From assembly GCA_959606905.1 (NCBI GenBank), contig CAUHML010000003.1, forward strand, positions 1 to 64,000: a stretch of 64,000 nt of DNA. Direction: 5' to 3'. Below the pieces are notes generated by a model that was not told where the DNA came from, did not search any database, and was given only the letters and a program-made list of their open reading frames with translations. Positions 1-8,171 of the stretch are shown here, one piece after another (within the stretch, counting starts at the first letter, position 1; each line of letters opens with the position of its first letter). The translations under genes and the position numbers were made by a program. This DNA is from an uncultured Bacteroides sp. (GTDB lineage Bacteria; Bacteroidota; Bacteroidia; Bacteroidales; Bacteroidaceae).

Positions 1-929
1 TGGTAGTACTCCAGGCGGAAAGTGAAGTGGCAGCTATCAATATGGTATATGGAGGCGCAGGTAGCGGAAAAATGGTGCTGACGTCTTCTTCAAGTCCCGG
101 TGTAAGTCTGAAACAGGAAGGAATCTCCTACATCGCAGGTGCCGAACTTCCTTGTCTGATTGTCAACGTAATGCGTGGCGGTCCCGGACTGGGTACTATC
201 CAGCCGAGTCAGGCAGATTATTTCCAGACAGTAAAAGGCGGTGGCCACGGTGATTACAAATTGATTGCTCTTGCTCCGGCGTCCGTACAGGAAATGGCGG
301 ATTTCGTTGCGTTGGGATTCGAACTGGCATTCAAATACCGTAACCCGGCTATCATCCTCGCCGACGGTGTGATCGGGCAAATGATGGAAAAAGTGGTTCT
401 TCCGGCACAGAAACCACGCCGTACGGAAGAAGAAGTGATAGCACAATGCCCATGGGCTGCTACCGGAAAAGCTAAAGGCCGTAAGCCGAACATTATCACT
501 TCTCTGGAACTGAAACCGGAGGCTATGGAAATAAACAATCTCCGTTTCCAGGCTAAATACCGTGAAATTGAAAAGAACGAAGTACGCTTCGAAGAAATAA
601 ACTGCGAAGATGCAGAATATCTGATTATTGCTTTCGGTTCAATGGCACGTATCGGTCAAAAAGCCATGGAGTTGGCACGCGAAAAAGGTATCAAAGTAGG
701 TATCCTTCGTCCTATCACATTATGGCCGTTCCCGACAAAAGCAATTGCTGCTTACGCTGACAAAGTGAAGGGTATGCTTGTTACAGAACTGAATGCCGGA
801 CAAATGATTGAAGATGTCCGCCTGGCTGTGAACGGTAAAGTAAAGGTAGAACATTTCGGACGTCTCGGCGGTATTGTTCCCGACCCGGACGAGATTGTAA
901 CTGCTTTGGAAGAAAAAATAATCAAATAA
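1..929 (+). CDS. vorB: 2-oxoacid:ferredoxin oxidoreductase, VorB/KorA-type subunit (5' truncated)
   Basis: The frame is open from base 3 to the stop at 927-929, so the true start lies outside the window; the GTG at 27 is internal. The visible 309 residues cover the pyrimidine-binding domain and following domains of the large subunit of 2-oxoacid:ferredoxin oxidoreductases, with the motifs MVYGGAGSGK, GPGLGTIQPSQ and LADGVIGQM. The enzyme oxidatively decarboxylates a 2-oxoacid to an acyl-CoA while reducing ferredoxin, in the cytoplasm. Partner subunits follow at 1126 (TPP-binding) and 1911 (gamma). By similarity to Bacteroides annotations the substrate is probably 3-methyl-2-oxobutanoate, but sequence alone does not exclude 2-oxoglutarate or other oxoacids. 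A ferredoxin-like subunit would be expected upstream, outside the window. Confidence 0.88.
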   Translation, partial: VVLQAESEVAAINMVYGGAGSGKMVLTSSSSPGVSLKQEGISYIAGAELPCLIVNVMRGGPGLGTIQPSQADYFQTVKGGGHGDYKLIALAPASVQEMADFVALGFELAFKYRNPAIILADGVIGQMMEKVVLPAQKPRRTEEEVIAQCPWAATGKAKGRKPNIITSLELKPEAMEINNLRFQAKYREIEKNEVRFEEINCEDAEYLIIAFGSMARIGQKAMELAREKGIKVGILRPITLWPFPTKAIAAYADKVKGMLVTELNAGQMIEDVRLAVNGKVKVEHFGRLGGIVPDPDEIVTALEEKIIK

Positions 930-936
930 CGAAACG

Positions 937-1113
937 ATGAATCCTGATAAAATAAGAAACGTACTGAACATCCTTTTTATGATATTGGCTCTTGCGGCTA
1001 TTATCACCTACTTTGTTGTAGGAAAGGAAGACTTTAAAATGTTTATCTACGTATGCGGCGCGGCAATCTTTGTCAAGCTAATGGAGTTTTTTATACGGTT
1101 CACCAACAGATAA
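937..1113 (+). CDS. 58-residue two-helix membrane protein inside the vor operon
   Basis: A short reading frame of 58 codons plus stop starts with ATG 7 bases after the vorB stop and ends 12 bases before the next subunit gene, which has its own Shine-Dalgarno-like GGAG at 1114-1117. The product is basic at the start (MNPDKIRNVL), then has a hydrophobic helix at about residues 9-25, a short KEDFK loop and a second hydrophobic helix at about 31-43, ending basic. I do not recognise a family. Its tight fit between two subunits of one enzyme suggests it is translated with them and might tether or modulate the complex at the membrane; that role is inference. The gap would otherwise be an unusually long 196-base hole in a compact operon. 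Confidence 0.7.
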   Translation: MNPDKIRNVLNILFMILALAAIITYFVVGKEDFKMFIYVCGAAIFVKLMEFFIRFTNR

Positions 1114-1125
1114 GGAGAAGAAGTT

Positions 1126-1890
1126 ATGACTAAAGAAGAAATAATCAAACCCGAGAATCTGGTTTACAAGAAACCGACTCTGATGAACGATAATGCCATG
1201 CACTACTGCCCGGGTTGCAGTCACGGCGTGGTACACAAGCTCATAGCCGAAGTGATAGAGGAAATGGGCATGGAAGATAAAACGGTGGGAATCTCTCCGG
1301 TAGGATGTGCAGTTTTCGCCTACAATTATCTGGACATTGACTGGCAGGAAGCAGCACACGGACGTGCGCCTGCTGTGGCAACTGCCGTGAAACGCCTATG
1401 GCCGGATCGTCTCGTTTTCACATACCAGGGTGACGGTGACTTGGCTTGTATCGGCACAGCCGAAACGATCCACGCATTGAACCGTGGCGAGAATATCACG
1501 ATTATCTTTATCAACAATGCAATCTACGGTATGACCGGCGGACAAATGGCGCCGACTACACTGGTGGGAATGAAAAGTTCCACTTGTCCTTACGGACGTG
1601 ACGTCGAGCTCCACGGTTATCCGCTGAAAATCACCGAAATCGCTGCCCAACTGGAAGGAACAGCTTACGTAACCCGCCAGTCCGTACAATCCGTACCGGC
1701 GATTCGCAAGGCGAAGAAAGCGATCCGTAAAGCATTCGAGAATTCAATGAGCGGTAAAGGTTCTAACTTAGTGGAAATCGTTTCTACTTGTAGCTCAGGT
1801 TGGAAGATGACTCCGGAGAAGGCTAACAAATGGATGGAAGAACATATGTTCCCATTCTATCCGCTAGGTGATTTAAAAGATAAAGAATAA
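1126..1890 (+). CDS. vorA: 2-oxoacid:ferredoxin oxidoreductase, TPP-binding subunit (VorA/KorB-like)
   Basis: The 254-residue product has the expected features of the thiamine-pyrophosphate-binding subunit: CPGCSHG near residues 28-34, which in this family lies close to the cofactor and active site, and the TPP/Mg motif GDGD (102-105) followed by NN at 130-131 and YGMTGGQ. Its length fits the separate-subunit type (porB/korB/vorA like). It works with the subunits encoded at 1-929 and 1911-2453 to decarboxylate a 2-oxoacid and pass electrons to ferredoxin. The start is supported by the GGAGAAGAAG stretch just upstream. Which branched-chain or other 2-oxoacid is used cannot be told from the sequence. 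Confidence 0.88.
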   Translation: MTKEEIIKPENLVYKKPTLMNDNAMHYCPGCSHGVVHKLIAEVIEEMGMEDKTVGISPVGCAVFAYNYLDIDWQEAAHGRAPAVATAVKRLWPDRLVFTYQGDGDLACIGTAETIHALNRGENITIIFINNAIYGMTGGQMAPTTLVGMKSSTCPYGRDVELHGYPLKITEIAAQLEGTAYVTRQSVQSVPAIRKAKKAIRKAFENSMSGKGSNLVEIVSTCSSGWKMTPEKANKWMEEHMFPFYPLGDLKDKE

Positions 1891-1910
1891 CGCTAAAAGT
1901 CAACAGAACA

Positions 1911-2453
1911 ATGAAAGAAGAAATAATTATAGCAGGATTCGGTGGACAAGGCGTATTGTCTATGGGTAAGATTCTGGCATATTCCGGTTTGATGGAAGGC
2001 AAAGAAGTGACCTGGATGCCCGCTTATGGTCCCGAACAACGAGGTGGAACAGCCAACGTTACAGTTATTGTAAGCGATGACAAAATATCCTCACCGATTC
2101 TTAGTAAATACGACGCTGCCATCATTCTGAATCAGCCTTCACTCGAAAAGTTTGAAAGCAAAGTGAAACCCGGTGGTATCCTGATTTATGACGGTTACGG
2201 AATTATCAACCCTCCTACCCGCAAGGATATCAAGGTATATCGTATCGATGCCATGGACGCAGCCAACGAGATGAACAACGCCAAAGCATTCAACATGATT
2301 GTACTTGGCGGTTTATTAAAACTCCGCCCGATTGTGACATTGGAAAATGTAATCAAGGGATTGAAGAAAACTCTTCCGGAACGCCATCACCACTTGATTC
2401 CGATGAACGAAGAAGCAATCAAGAAAGGTATGGAATTAATCCGTGAGGTTTAA
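1911..2453 (+). CDS. vorC: 2-oxoacid:acceptor oxidoreductase gamma subunit (VorC/KorC-like)
   Basis: The 180-residue protein starts with the family signature GFGGQGV (residues 8-14) and continues with MPAYGPEQRGG and TVIVSD, typical of the gamma domain of pyruvate/ketoisovalerate oxidoreductases. It is encoded 20 bases after the TPP-binding subunit and completes the cytoplasmic oxidoreductase complex. It ends this operon: an AT-rich hairpin follows at 2470-2534 and a new promoter at 2558. Nothing is missing in the motifs seen, and the length is normal for a stand-alone gamma subunit. Confidence 0.88.
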   Translation: MKEEIIIAGFGGQGVLSMGKILAYSGLMEGKEVTWMPAYGPEQRGGTANVTVIVSDDKISSPILSKYDAAIILNQPSLEKFESKVKPGGILIYDGYGIINPPTRKDIKVYRIDAMDAANEMNNAKAFNMIVLGGLLKLRPIVTLENVIKGLKKTLPERHHHLIPMNEEAIKKGMELIREV

Positions 2454-2469
2454 TTAACAGATAATGTGC

Positions 2470-2534
2470 AATGGATAATTGATAATTATTAGCTACGTAT
2501 AGTACGTATGCAACATAATTTTCAATTATCCATT
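2470..2534 (+). terminator. Inverted repeat after the vor operon
   Basis: A perfect 13-base inverted repeat (2470-2482 against 2522-2534) encloses a second small palindrome, TACGTA at 2494-2499 and 2503-2508. It follows the vorC stop by 16 bases. The stem is AT-rich with no clear T-tract, so it could be a weak terminator or a member of a repeated intergenic family. I cannot search for other copies. Confidence 0.4.
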
Positions 2535-2557
2535 ATCATTAAATCAATTAAAGTAAG

Positions 2558-2565
2558 TATCTTTG
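2558..2565 (+). promoter_or_regulatory. -7 box (TATCTTTG) of the porin gene
   Basis: A perfect match to the Bacteroides -7 consensus TAnnTTTG lies only 9 bases before the ATG at 2575, implying a 5' leader of just a few bases. No convincing TTTG -33 box is seen at the usual spacing. Confidence 0.6.
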
Positions 2566-2574
2566 CCTCCAATT

Positions 2575-4626
2575 ATGAGACGAATCTTACTATTATATAT
2601 ATTACTTTCCGTTGTAGGGCTGACAACTGTCCATGCACAGTTTAATCCCGGTCGTCAACAAATCGACGAAAACGGATATGACCAATACGGTAACCAGGTA
2701 GACCCTGCAATGATTCCGGACAGACTGGATAGTGCAAACGTTGAAGTAAAGGGATTACCACCTACCTTATATATGTGGCGGATCAAAAACCAGCTGGGCG
2801 ACCGGACGATAATCCCTGCCGACACCGCCTATCACCACTTTCAGAACACGAATCTCACGGAAGGAATCACCGGACATTACAATTATCTCGCCAATATGGG
2901 GTCGCCCCGTATGTCACGCATCTTCTTTGACCGCCGTTATCCGGAGCCGACCATTTTCATGGAACCTTTTTCCAGTTTCTTTGTCCGTCCCACAGAATTT
3001 AATTTTACGAACAGTAACGTTCCCTATACCAATCTGACGTATCATAAAGCCGGTAATAAGATAAATGGAGAAGAACGTTTCAAATCCTACTTCTCTGTAA
3101 ACGTAAACAAGAAGTTGGCCTTCGGTTTCAACATTGATTATTTATACGGACGGGGATACTACAACAATCAGAATACTGCATACTTTAACGCTGCAGTTTT
3201 CGGCAGCTATATCGGAGACAGATATCAGGTGCAAGGAATATACAGTAACAACTATCTGAAGACTAATGAAAACGGAGGTATCACCGATGACAGATATATC
3301 ACCGCTCCGGAGGAAATGGCCGAAGGACGAAGGGAATACGAATCAACCAACATTCCTACTGTATTGAGCGAAACAACCAACCGTAATCATGACTTTTATG
3401 TATTCCTGACTCAACGTTATAATCTAGGATTCAAACGTGACATTCCGCAGGCTGAAAACGACACGACTCCCGCCAAACAGGAGTTTGTACCGGTGACGAG
3501 CTTTATACACACCATTCAGGTAGAACGGGCACGCCATGGCTTCAATTCTTATGACGAAGTAGCGGACGGATATTATCAGAACACATATTTTGATAAGGAC
3601 AATAAAGCGTTCGTAAGAGACAGTACTACTTATGTAGGAATCAAGAATACAATCGGCATCGCTTTACTGGAAGGTTTCAACAAATATGCAAAAGCCGGAT
3701 TGACCGCATTCGCTTCTTACAAAATCAGTAAATATACGCTGATGAATAAGGACGGAGGACCATTACCCGACAAATACAATGAAAACGAGATATTCGTCGG
3801 AGGAGAGTTATCCAAACGGGAAGGGAATATTCTTCACTATCACGCAATCGGTGAAGTGGGACTTGCAGGAAAAGCAATCGGACAGTTCAATGTAAAAGGA
3901 GATATAGACCTGAATTTCCCGTTATGGAAAGATACCGTCAGCCTTATTGCCCGCGGTGAGGTCAGCAACCAGCTTGCACCTTTCTATATGCGTCATTACC
4001 ATTCCAAACATTTCATGTGGGATAATGATATGGATAAGGAGTTCCGTACACGTATCGAAGGGGAACTAAGTATTGCACGCTGGAAAACCCGGCTAAGAGC
4101 AGGAGTAGAAAACATCAAGAACTATACGTATTTTAACCAACAGGCAACGCCCGAACAGAAAAGCGGAAGCCTTCAAGTATTATCGGCAAGCCTCAACCAG
4201 GACTTCAAGCTCGGGATCTTCCATTTAGATAATGAAGTAACCTGGCAGAAATCCAGTGACCAGACTGTGCTACCCTTGCCCGATCTTTCTTTGTATCATA
4301 ACTTTTATATGCAGTTTAAATTAGCAAAGAAAGTGCTTAGCGTGCAATTAGGTGCCGACGTGCGATATTTCACGAAATACAATGCACCCGCCTATATGCC
4401 GGCTATCCAAAATTTCTACCTGCAACCGGAAGAAGGCAAAGTTGAGATAGGCGGTTATCCGATTGTGAATGTCTATGCAAACCTGCATCTGAAACGTACA
4501 CGTTTCTATGTGATGATGTATCACGTGAACCAAGGAATAAGCAGACCTGATTATTTTCTGTCTCCTCACTATCCTATCAATCCACGCGTCCTGAAATTCG
4601 GACTTTCATGGAATTTCTATGATTAA
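2575..4626 (+). CDS. Putative outer-membrane porin (Bacteroidetes large beta-barrel family)
   Basis: The protein is about 683 residues, starting MRRILLLYILLS with a signal peptide ending near VHAQ. The body consists of alternating amphipathic stretches rich in Tyr, Asn and Phe, with many short turns, and it ends LKFGLSWNFYD with an aromatic residue near the C-terminus, as outer-membrane barrels do. It resembles the Bacteroidetes 'putative porin' family. The ATG at 2575 is preferred over an in-frame TTG at 2563, because that TTG lies within the -7 promoter box. The gene is followed after 17 bases by the solute-binding-like gene. What it transports is not evident. Confidence 0.75.
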   Translation: MRRILLLYILLSVVGLTTVHAQFNPGRQQIDENGYDQYGNQVDPAMIPDRLDSANVEVKGLPPTLYMWRIKNQLGDRTIIPADTAYHHFQNTNLTEGITGHYNYLANMGSPRMSRIFFDRRYPEPTIFMEPFSSFFVRPTEFNFTNSNVPYTNLTYHKAGNKINGEERFKSYFSVNVNKKLAFGFNIDYLYGRGYYNNQNTAYFNAAVFGSYIGDRYQVQGIYSNNYLKTNENGGITDDRYITAPEEMAEGRREYESTNIPTVLSETTNRNHDFYVFLTQRYNLGFKRDIPQAENDTTPAKQEFVPVTSFIHTIQVERARHGFNSYDEVADGYYQNTYFDKDNKAFVRDSTTYVGIKNTIGIALLEGFNKYAKAGLTAFASYKISKYTLMNKDGGPLPDKYNENEIFVGGELSKREGNILHYHAIGEVGLAGKAIGQFNVKGDIDLNFPLWKDTVSLIARGEVSNQLAPFYMRHYHSKHFMWDNDMDKEFRTRIEGELSIARWKTRLRAGVENIKNYTYFNQQATPEQKSGSLQVLSASLNQDFKLGIFHLDNEVTWQKSSDQTVLPLPDLSLYHNFYMQFKLAKKVLSVQLGADVRYFTKYNAPAYMPAIQNFYLQPEEGKVEIGGYPIVNVYANLHLKRTRFYVMMYHVNQGISRPDYFLSPHYPINPRVLKFGLSWNFYD

Positions 4627-4643
4627 CAAAACCTTTATGGCTT

Positions 4644-5480
4644 ATGGAGACACGCCCGAAACTGAGACTATTCAGATATTTAGTGCCTGTTATCATTATA
4701 TTGGCACTTATTTTCACTTTCCGATATTGCGGAAAACAAGAAAAACCCTTAGGGCATCCGCGTGATTATGCCGCCATTGCCAAAGAAGGAATACTACGTG
4801 TAGCTACCGAATACAACTCAATCAGTTTTTATGTGGACGGTGACACTATCTCCGGCTTCCATTATGAACTGATACAGGCCTTTGCCCGTGATAAAAGACT
4901 GAAAGCAGAAATCACCCCAGTCATGAGTTTCGAAGAACGGCTGAAAGGACTGAGTGAAGGGCGTTATGATGTTATTGCTTATGGAATATTGGCGACTAGC
5001 AAATTAAAAGATTCCCTGCTTCTCACCTCTCCCATTGTCCTCAACAAACAAGTCCTAGTTCAACGCAAAGAGAATGGAGAAAACGATTCACTCTATATCC
5101 GTAACCAACTGGATTTAGCCCGGCGGACACTTCATGTCGTAAAAGGTTCGCCTTCTATCTTGCGTATTCAGAACTTAGGAAATGAAATCGGAGACACCAT
5201 TTACATAAAAGAAATAGAAAAATATGGCCCCGAACAATTGATTTCACTAGTAGCACACGGAGACATTGACTATGCAGTTTGTGACGAAAGCATTGCACGG
5301 GCAGTAGCGGATTCCTTGTCGCAGATTGATATCAATACGGCTATCAGCTTCACACAGTTCTACTCATGGGCAGTCAGCAAGCAATCCCCCGTTTTACTCG
5401 ATAGTTTGAATACGTGGCTGGATAAGTTCCAAAAGAAATCAGAATATCAAAAGATTTATAAAAAATACTATAATCAATAA
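4644..5480 (+). CDS. Membrane-anchored solute-binding protein, family 3 type (MltF N-domain-like)
   Basis: The 278-residue protein begins with a basic N-terminus and one hydrophobic helix (about residues 13-27). A family-3 periplasmic binding fold follows, recognisable from GILRVATEYNSISFYVDGDTISGF, a long-range VKGSPSILRIQNL segment and a DYAVCDESIA segment. The sequence FRYC at residues 26-29 resembles a signal-peptidase II site but lacks the usual small residue before Cys, so an N-terminal anchor seems more likely than a lipoprotein. MltF-type lytic transglycosylases carry the same domain before a catalytic domain; here the protein ends after the binding domain. No ABC permease or ATPase for amino acids lies nearby, so its partner is unknown. 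Confidence 0.7.
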   Translation: METRPKLRLFRYLVPVIIILALIFTFRYCGKQEKPLGHPRDYAAIAKEGILRVATEYNSISFYVDGDTISGFHYELIQAFARDKRLKAEITPVMSFEERLKGLSEGRYDVIAYGILATSKLKDSLLLTSPIVLNKQVLVQRKENGENDSLYIRNQLDLARRTLHVVKGSPSILRIQNLGNEIGDTIYIKEIEKYGPEQLISLVAHGDIDYAVCDESIARAVADSLSQIDINTAISFTQFYSWAVSKQSPVLLDSLNTWLDKFQKKSEYQKIYKKYYNQ

Positions 5481-5482
5481 AG

Positions 5483-5513
5483 TTGCTCTTGACAAAAAAT
5501 AGTTTTATCTTTG
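5483..5513 (+). promoter_or_regulatory. Promoter of the Gfo/Idh/MocA gene
   Basis: TTG at 5483-5485 and TATCTTTG at 5506-5513, separated by 20 bases, match the Bacteroides -33/-7 promoter. Transcription should begin near 5520, giving a leader of about 30 bases before the ATG at 5550. The TTG at 5511 lies in the -7 box and is not a start codon. Confidence 0.75.
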
Positions 5514-5549
5514 GGCTTTGTTAAAACAGACACAATAGGTATTACAATT

Positions 5550-6536
5550 ATGAGTGAAAAGATAATTAAATGGGGATTCATCGGTTGCGGCGAAGTCACC
5601 AAAACGAAAAGTGGTCCTGCTTTCCAAAAAGTAGAACATTCGGAAGTCGTAGCTGTAATGAGTCGCGACGGTGCAAAGGCAAAAGCCTATGCCAAAGAAA
5701 GAGGTATCAAGAAATGGTATGACGACGCACAGGAACTGATAGACGATCCGGAAGTAAATGCTATATATATTGCCACTCCTCCTTCTTCTCATGCTACTTA
5801 TGCTATTATGGCAATGAAAGCAGGTAAGCCTGCATACATTGAAAAGCCAATGGCACAGACATACGAAGAGTGTACCCGTATCAACCGTATTTCGCAAGAA
5901 ACAGGCATTCCTTGTTTCGTTGCTTACTACCGACGTTATCTCCCGTACTTCCAAAAAGTAAAAGAGCTTGTAGAAAACGGTTCTATCGGTAACGTTATCA
6001 ATGTACAGATACGTTTCGCACAGCCACCACGCGACCTGGACTATAACCGTGAAAATCTTCCCTGGCGTGTACAAGCGGACATTGCCGGAGGCGGTTACTT
6101 CTACGACCTTGCCCCGCATCAGATAGATTTATTGCAGGATATGTTCGGTTGCATTCTCGAAGCAAATGGTTACAAGAGCAACCGCGGAGGACTTTATCCC
6201 GCCGAAGATACCTTAAGTGCCTGCTTCCAGTTCGACAACGGATTGGTAGGTAGCGGCTCCTGGTGTTTCGTAGCGCACGACTCGGCCCGCGAGGATCGTA
6301 TAGAAATCATCGGAGACAAAGGAATGATTTGTTTTTCTGTCTTCACCTACGAACCTATCGGACTGCATACCGAACGCGGACGCGAAGAAATCTGTATCGG
6401 TAACCCGGAACATGTACAACAGCCTCTTATCCAAGCGGTGGTAGACCATCTATTAGGTAAATCTATCTGTTCCTGCGACGGTGAAAGTGCCACACTGACC
6501 AACTGGGTTATGGACAAGATTCTCGGAAAGCTTTAA
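5550..6536 (+). CDS. Gfo/Idh/MocA family NAD(P)-dependent oxidoreductase
   Basis: The product is 328 residues beginning MSEKIIKWGFIG. It has the Rossmann nucleotide-binding motif GFIGCGEVT, the conserved IEKP sequence (YIEKPMAQTYEEC) that supplies the catalytic-domain lysine, and a GGGYFYDLAPHQIDLL stretch containing the usual Asp-x-x-x-His pair. Such enzymes oxidise or reduce sugars, inositols or related polyols with NAD(P). The gene has its own promoter and is monocistronic, so the substrate cannot be deduced from neighbours. The length is normal for the family. Confidence 0.85.
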   Translation: MSEKIIKWGFIGCGEVTKTKSGPAFQKVEHSEVVAVMSRDGAKAKAYAKERGIKKWYDDAQELIDDPEVNAIYIATPPSSHATYAIMAMKAGKPAYIEKPMAQTYEECTRINRISQETGIPCFVAYYRRYLPYFQKVKELVENGSIGNVINVQIRFAQPPRDLDYNRENLPWRVQADIAGGGYFYDLAPHQIDLLQDMFGCILEANGYKSNRGGLYPAEDTLSACFQFDNGLVGSGSWCFVAHDSAREDRIEIIGDKGMICFSVFTYEPIGLHTERGREEICIGNPEHVQQPLIQAVVDHLLGKSICSCDGESATLTNWVMDKILGKL

Positions 6537-6560
6537 ACGGATATTTCCTACCGTTTTATC
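6534..6560 (+). terminator. Weak hairpin after the oxidoreductase gene
   Basis: AAACGG (6535-6540) can pair with CCGTTT (6551-6556), followed by TTA. The hairpin overlaps the stop codon and is a short, weak candidate terminator. Confidence 0.35.
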
Positions 6561-6638
6561 AGTATTCAAGATCCCGAACTTTATCCGTTCTCTTTCGGCG
6601 TCTGCTGGTACTGGTAGAAAATTAAAGGAAATCGTTCC

Positions 6639-6668
6639 TTGGTATATTGTTAGTTTTTTCTATCTTTG
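6639..6668 (+). promoter_or_regulatory. Promoter of the guanine deaminase gene
   Basis: TTG (6639-6641), 19 bases, then TATCTTTG (6661-6668): a good Bacteroides promoter. The ATG at 6731 leaves a leader of about 55 bases. Confidence 0.7.
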
Positions 6669-6730
6669 TAGAAAGATGTTATTTCTGAAAAGAAGTAAAT
6701 AGGATAAAACTAACAATATTTTTTATTGCC

Positions 6731-7201
6731 ATGACTAAAGAAGAACTAATGCGGAAAGCAATAGAGCTTTCAAAAGAAAATGTCGAAAATGGTGGAGGCC
6801 CTTTCGGTGCTGTTATCGCCACCAAAGAAGGAGTGATCGTCGCTACCGGTGTAAACCGCGTCACAACGTCTTGTGATCCTACTGCACATGCCGAAGTTAG
6901 TGCAATACGTGCCGCAGCCGCCAAACTGGGAACATTTGATCTTAGCGGATATGAGATATACACCTCCTGCGAACCTTGTCCCATGTGCTTGGGTGCTATT
7001 TATTGGGCACGACTGGACAAGATGTACTACGGTAACAACAAAACCGACGCCAAAAATATCGGTTTTGACGATTCTTTTATCTACGACGAACTGGAACTGA
7101 AACCAGAAGACAGAAAACTTCCCTCCGAAATTTTACTACCCAATGAAGCTATTACCGCCTTTGAGGCTTGGGCAGCCAAAGAGGATAAAATAGAATATTA
7201 G
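6731..7201 (+). CDS. guaD: Guanine deaminase (cytidine-deaminase fold)
   Basis: The 156-residue protein has the zinc-binding HAE motif (H53, E55) and PCPMC (Cys83, Cys86) of the cytidine/deoxycytidylate deaminase fold. The surrounding sequence (VTTSCDPTAHAEVSAIR, TSCEPCPMCLGAIYWAR, GFDDSFIYDE) and the C-terminal AWAAKEDKIEY match the GuaD type of Bacillus subtilis in order and length, rather than tRNA adenosine deaminase. It should hydrolyse guanine to xanthine and ammonia in the cytoplasm. The gene is transcribed from its own promoter and lies 40 bases before a lipoprotein gene of unrelated role. Confidence 0.85.
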   Translation: MTKEELMRKAIELSKENVENGGGPFGAVIATKEGVIVATGVNRVTTSCDPTAHAEVSAIRAAAAKLGTFDLSGYEIYTSCEPCPMCLGAIYWARLDKMYYGNNKTDAKNIGFDDSFIYDELELKPEDRKLPSEILLPNEAITAFEAWAAKEDKIEY

Positions 7202-7241
7202 ATTTCTCTTTTTTATTATTAACTAATTAACAACCCTGCAA

Positions 7242-8051
7242 ATGAAAAGAAAAAACCTTCTAGTTTTTCTAACAGCAGCATGCCTGTTTGGTTGTCAACA
7301 ACAAGACAACCTGCAAGACCCCAGTAAAGAAGCTATCGACTTCTCTACTTCTATCGACAACCAAAGCATCACTGACTTGCTTACTCGTAACAGTGCCGCT
7401 TTATCGCTTCCCGTAAAGAATAGCTTCTCAACTGGAGATGTAATCTCAATGTCAGTTTCCAATCAAGACTATCTTCCGTTTGCCCTAGGCGTAGATAGTC
7501 AGACATGGGACGAGATAGACACAGACGTTGAATCTGTTACATTCTATGCTCATTACCCCGAATTGACTGACGAAGCTGCTACCAGAGCATTGGGAAAACG
7601 TTACCGCAGTATAAAGGGAGGAAAAGAACATCTATTCGGAATAGCTCAAGCCATTCGCGGAACTAAAAACGTAGCCTTAAAGTTCAAACGAATGACTGTA
7701 CCCGTCATCTTACTTGACGAGGACGGCAGACCGTATAACGGTAAAGCAAGTATCAAACTTCGTTTGAGAAACAGAGGTATTCAAGATCTTTTTAACGGAA
7801 AGGTTGAGTTGGACAAGAGCGCGGAAGCCGAGGATATCAATATCAAAAAGGTATCTGACGGAGAATTAACCAACTTAATCCCACAAGAAACGATCAAAGC
7901 TGGAGAAGTAATTGGAGAAGTATCCATAGAGGGAGAAAAACAAGAAATCGTAGCAAATCAGGATGTTGAAGTAAGTGCCGGAAATGCGATTGTCATGAGG
8001 TTCGCCCGCAACCGTGTCATCTTTGACGGACACACTCCATTGCGTAGATAA
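7242..8051 (+). CDS. Fimbrillin-like (Mfa1/FimA superfamily) lipoprotein
   Basis: The 269-residue protein begins with a lipoprotein signal peptide, MKRKNLLVFLTAACLFGC, with the modified Cys at position 18. The mature part has the layout of Bacteroidetes fimbrillin-family proteins: a SFSTGDVISMSV strand, an ESVTFYAHYP segment, a central VALKFKRMTVPVILL strand and C-terminal beta segments. The family includes pilus subunits and many single surface lipoproteins. No pilus assembly genes are close by, so it may act alone. A strong terminator follows at 8080-8125. Confidence 0.7.
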   Translation: MKRKNLLVFLTAACLFGCQQQDNLQDPSKEAIDFSTSIDNQSITDLLTRNSAALSLPVKNSFSTGDVISMSVSNQDYLPFALGVDSQTWDEIDTDVESVTFYAHYPELTDEAATRALGKRYRSIKGGKEHLFGIAQAIRGTKNVALKFKRMTVPVILLDEDGRPYNGKASIKLRLRNRGIQDLFNGKVELDKSAEAEDINIKKVSDGELTNLIPQETIKAGEVIGEVSIEGEKQEIVANQDVEVSAGNAIVMRFARNRVIFDGHTPLRR

Positions 8052-8079
8052 CGCAGACAAGTAAAAACGAACATAAATA

Positions 8080-8125
8080 AAAATCCCTGGAACTGCCGTA
8101 GACACTCAGCATTCCTGGGATTTTT
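8080..8125 (+). terminator. Intrinsic terminator between convergent genes
   Basis: A 13-base stem with one mismatch (8080-8092 against 8112-8124) ends in a T-run. Its flanking A- and T-tracts would allow it to serve both the fimbrillin-like gene and the leftward FadL-like gene. Confidence 0.75.
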
Positions 8126-8171
8126 CACACACAAAAGTTATTATTGAAATTGAAAACTGTTCTTAATTAGT

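Noticed and set aside
5505..6119. 204-codon open frame on the - strand
   Set aside because: Antisense to the Gfo/Idh/MocA gene and Cys/Phe-rich without a recognisable fold.
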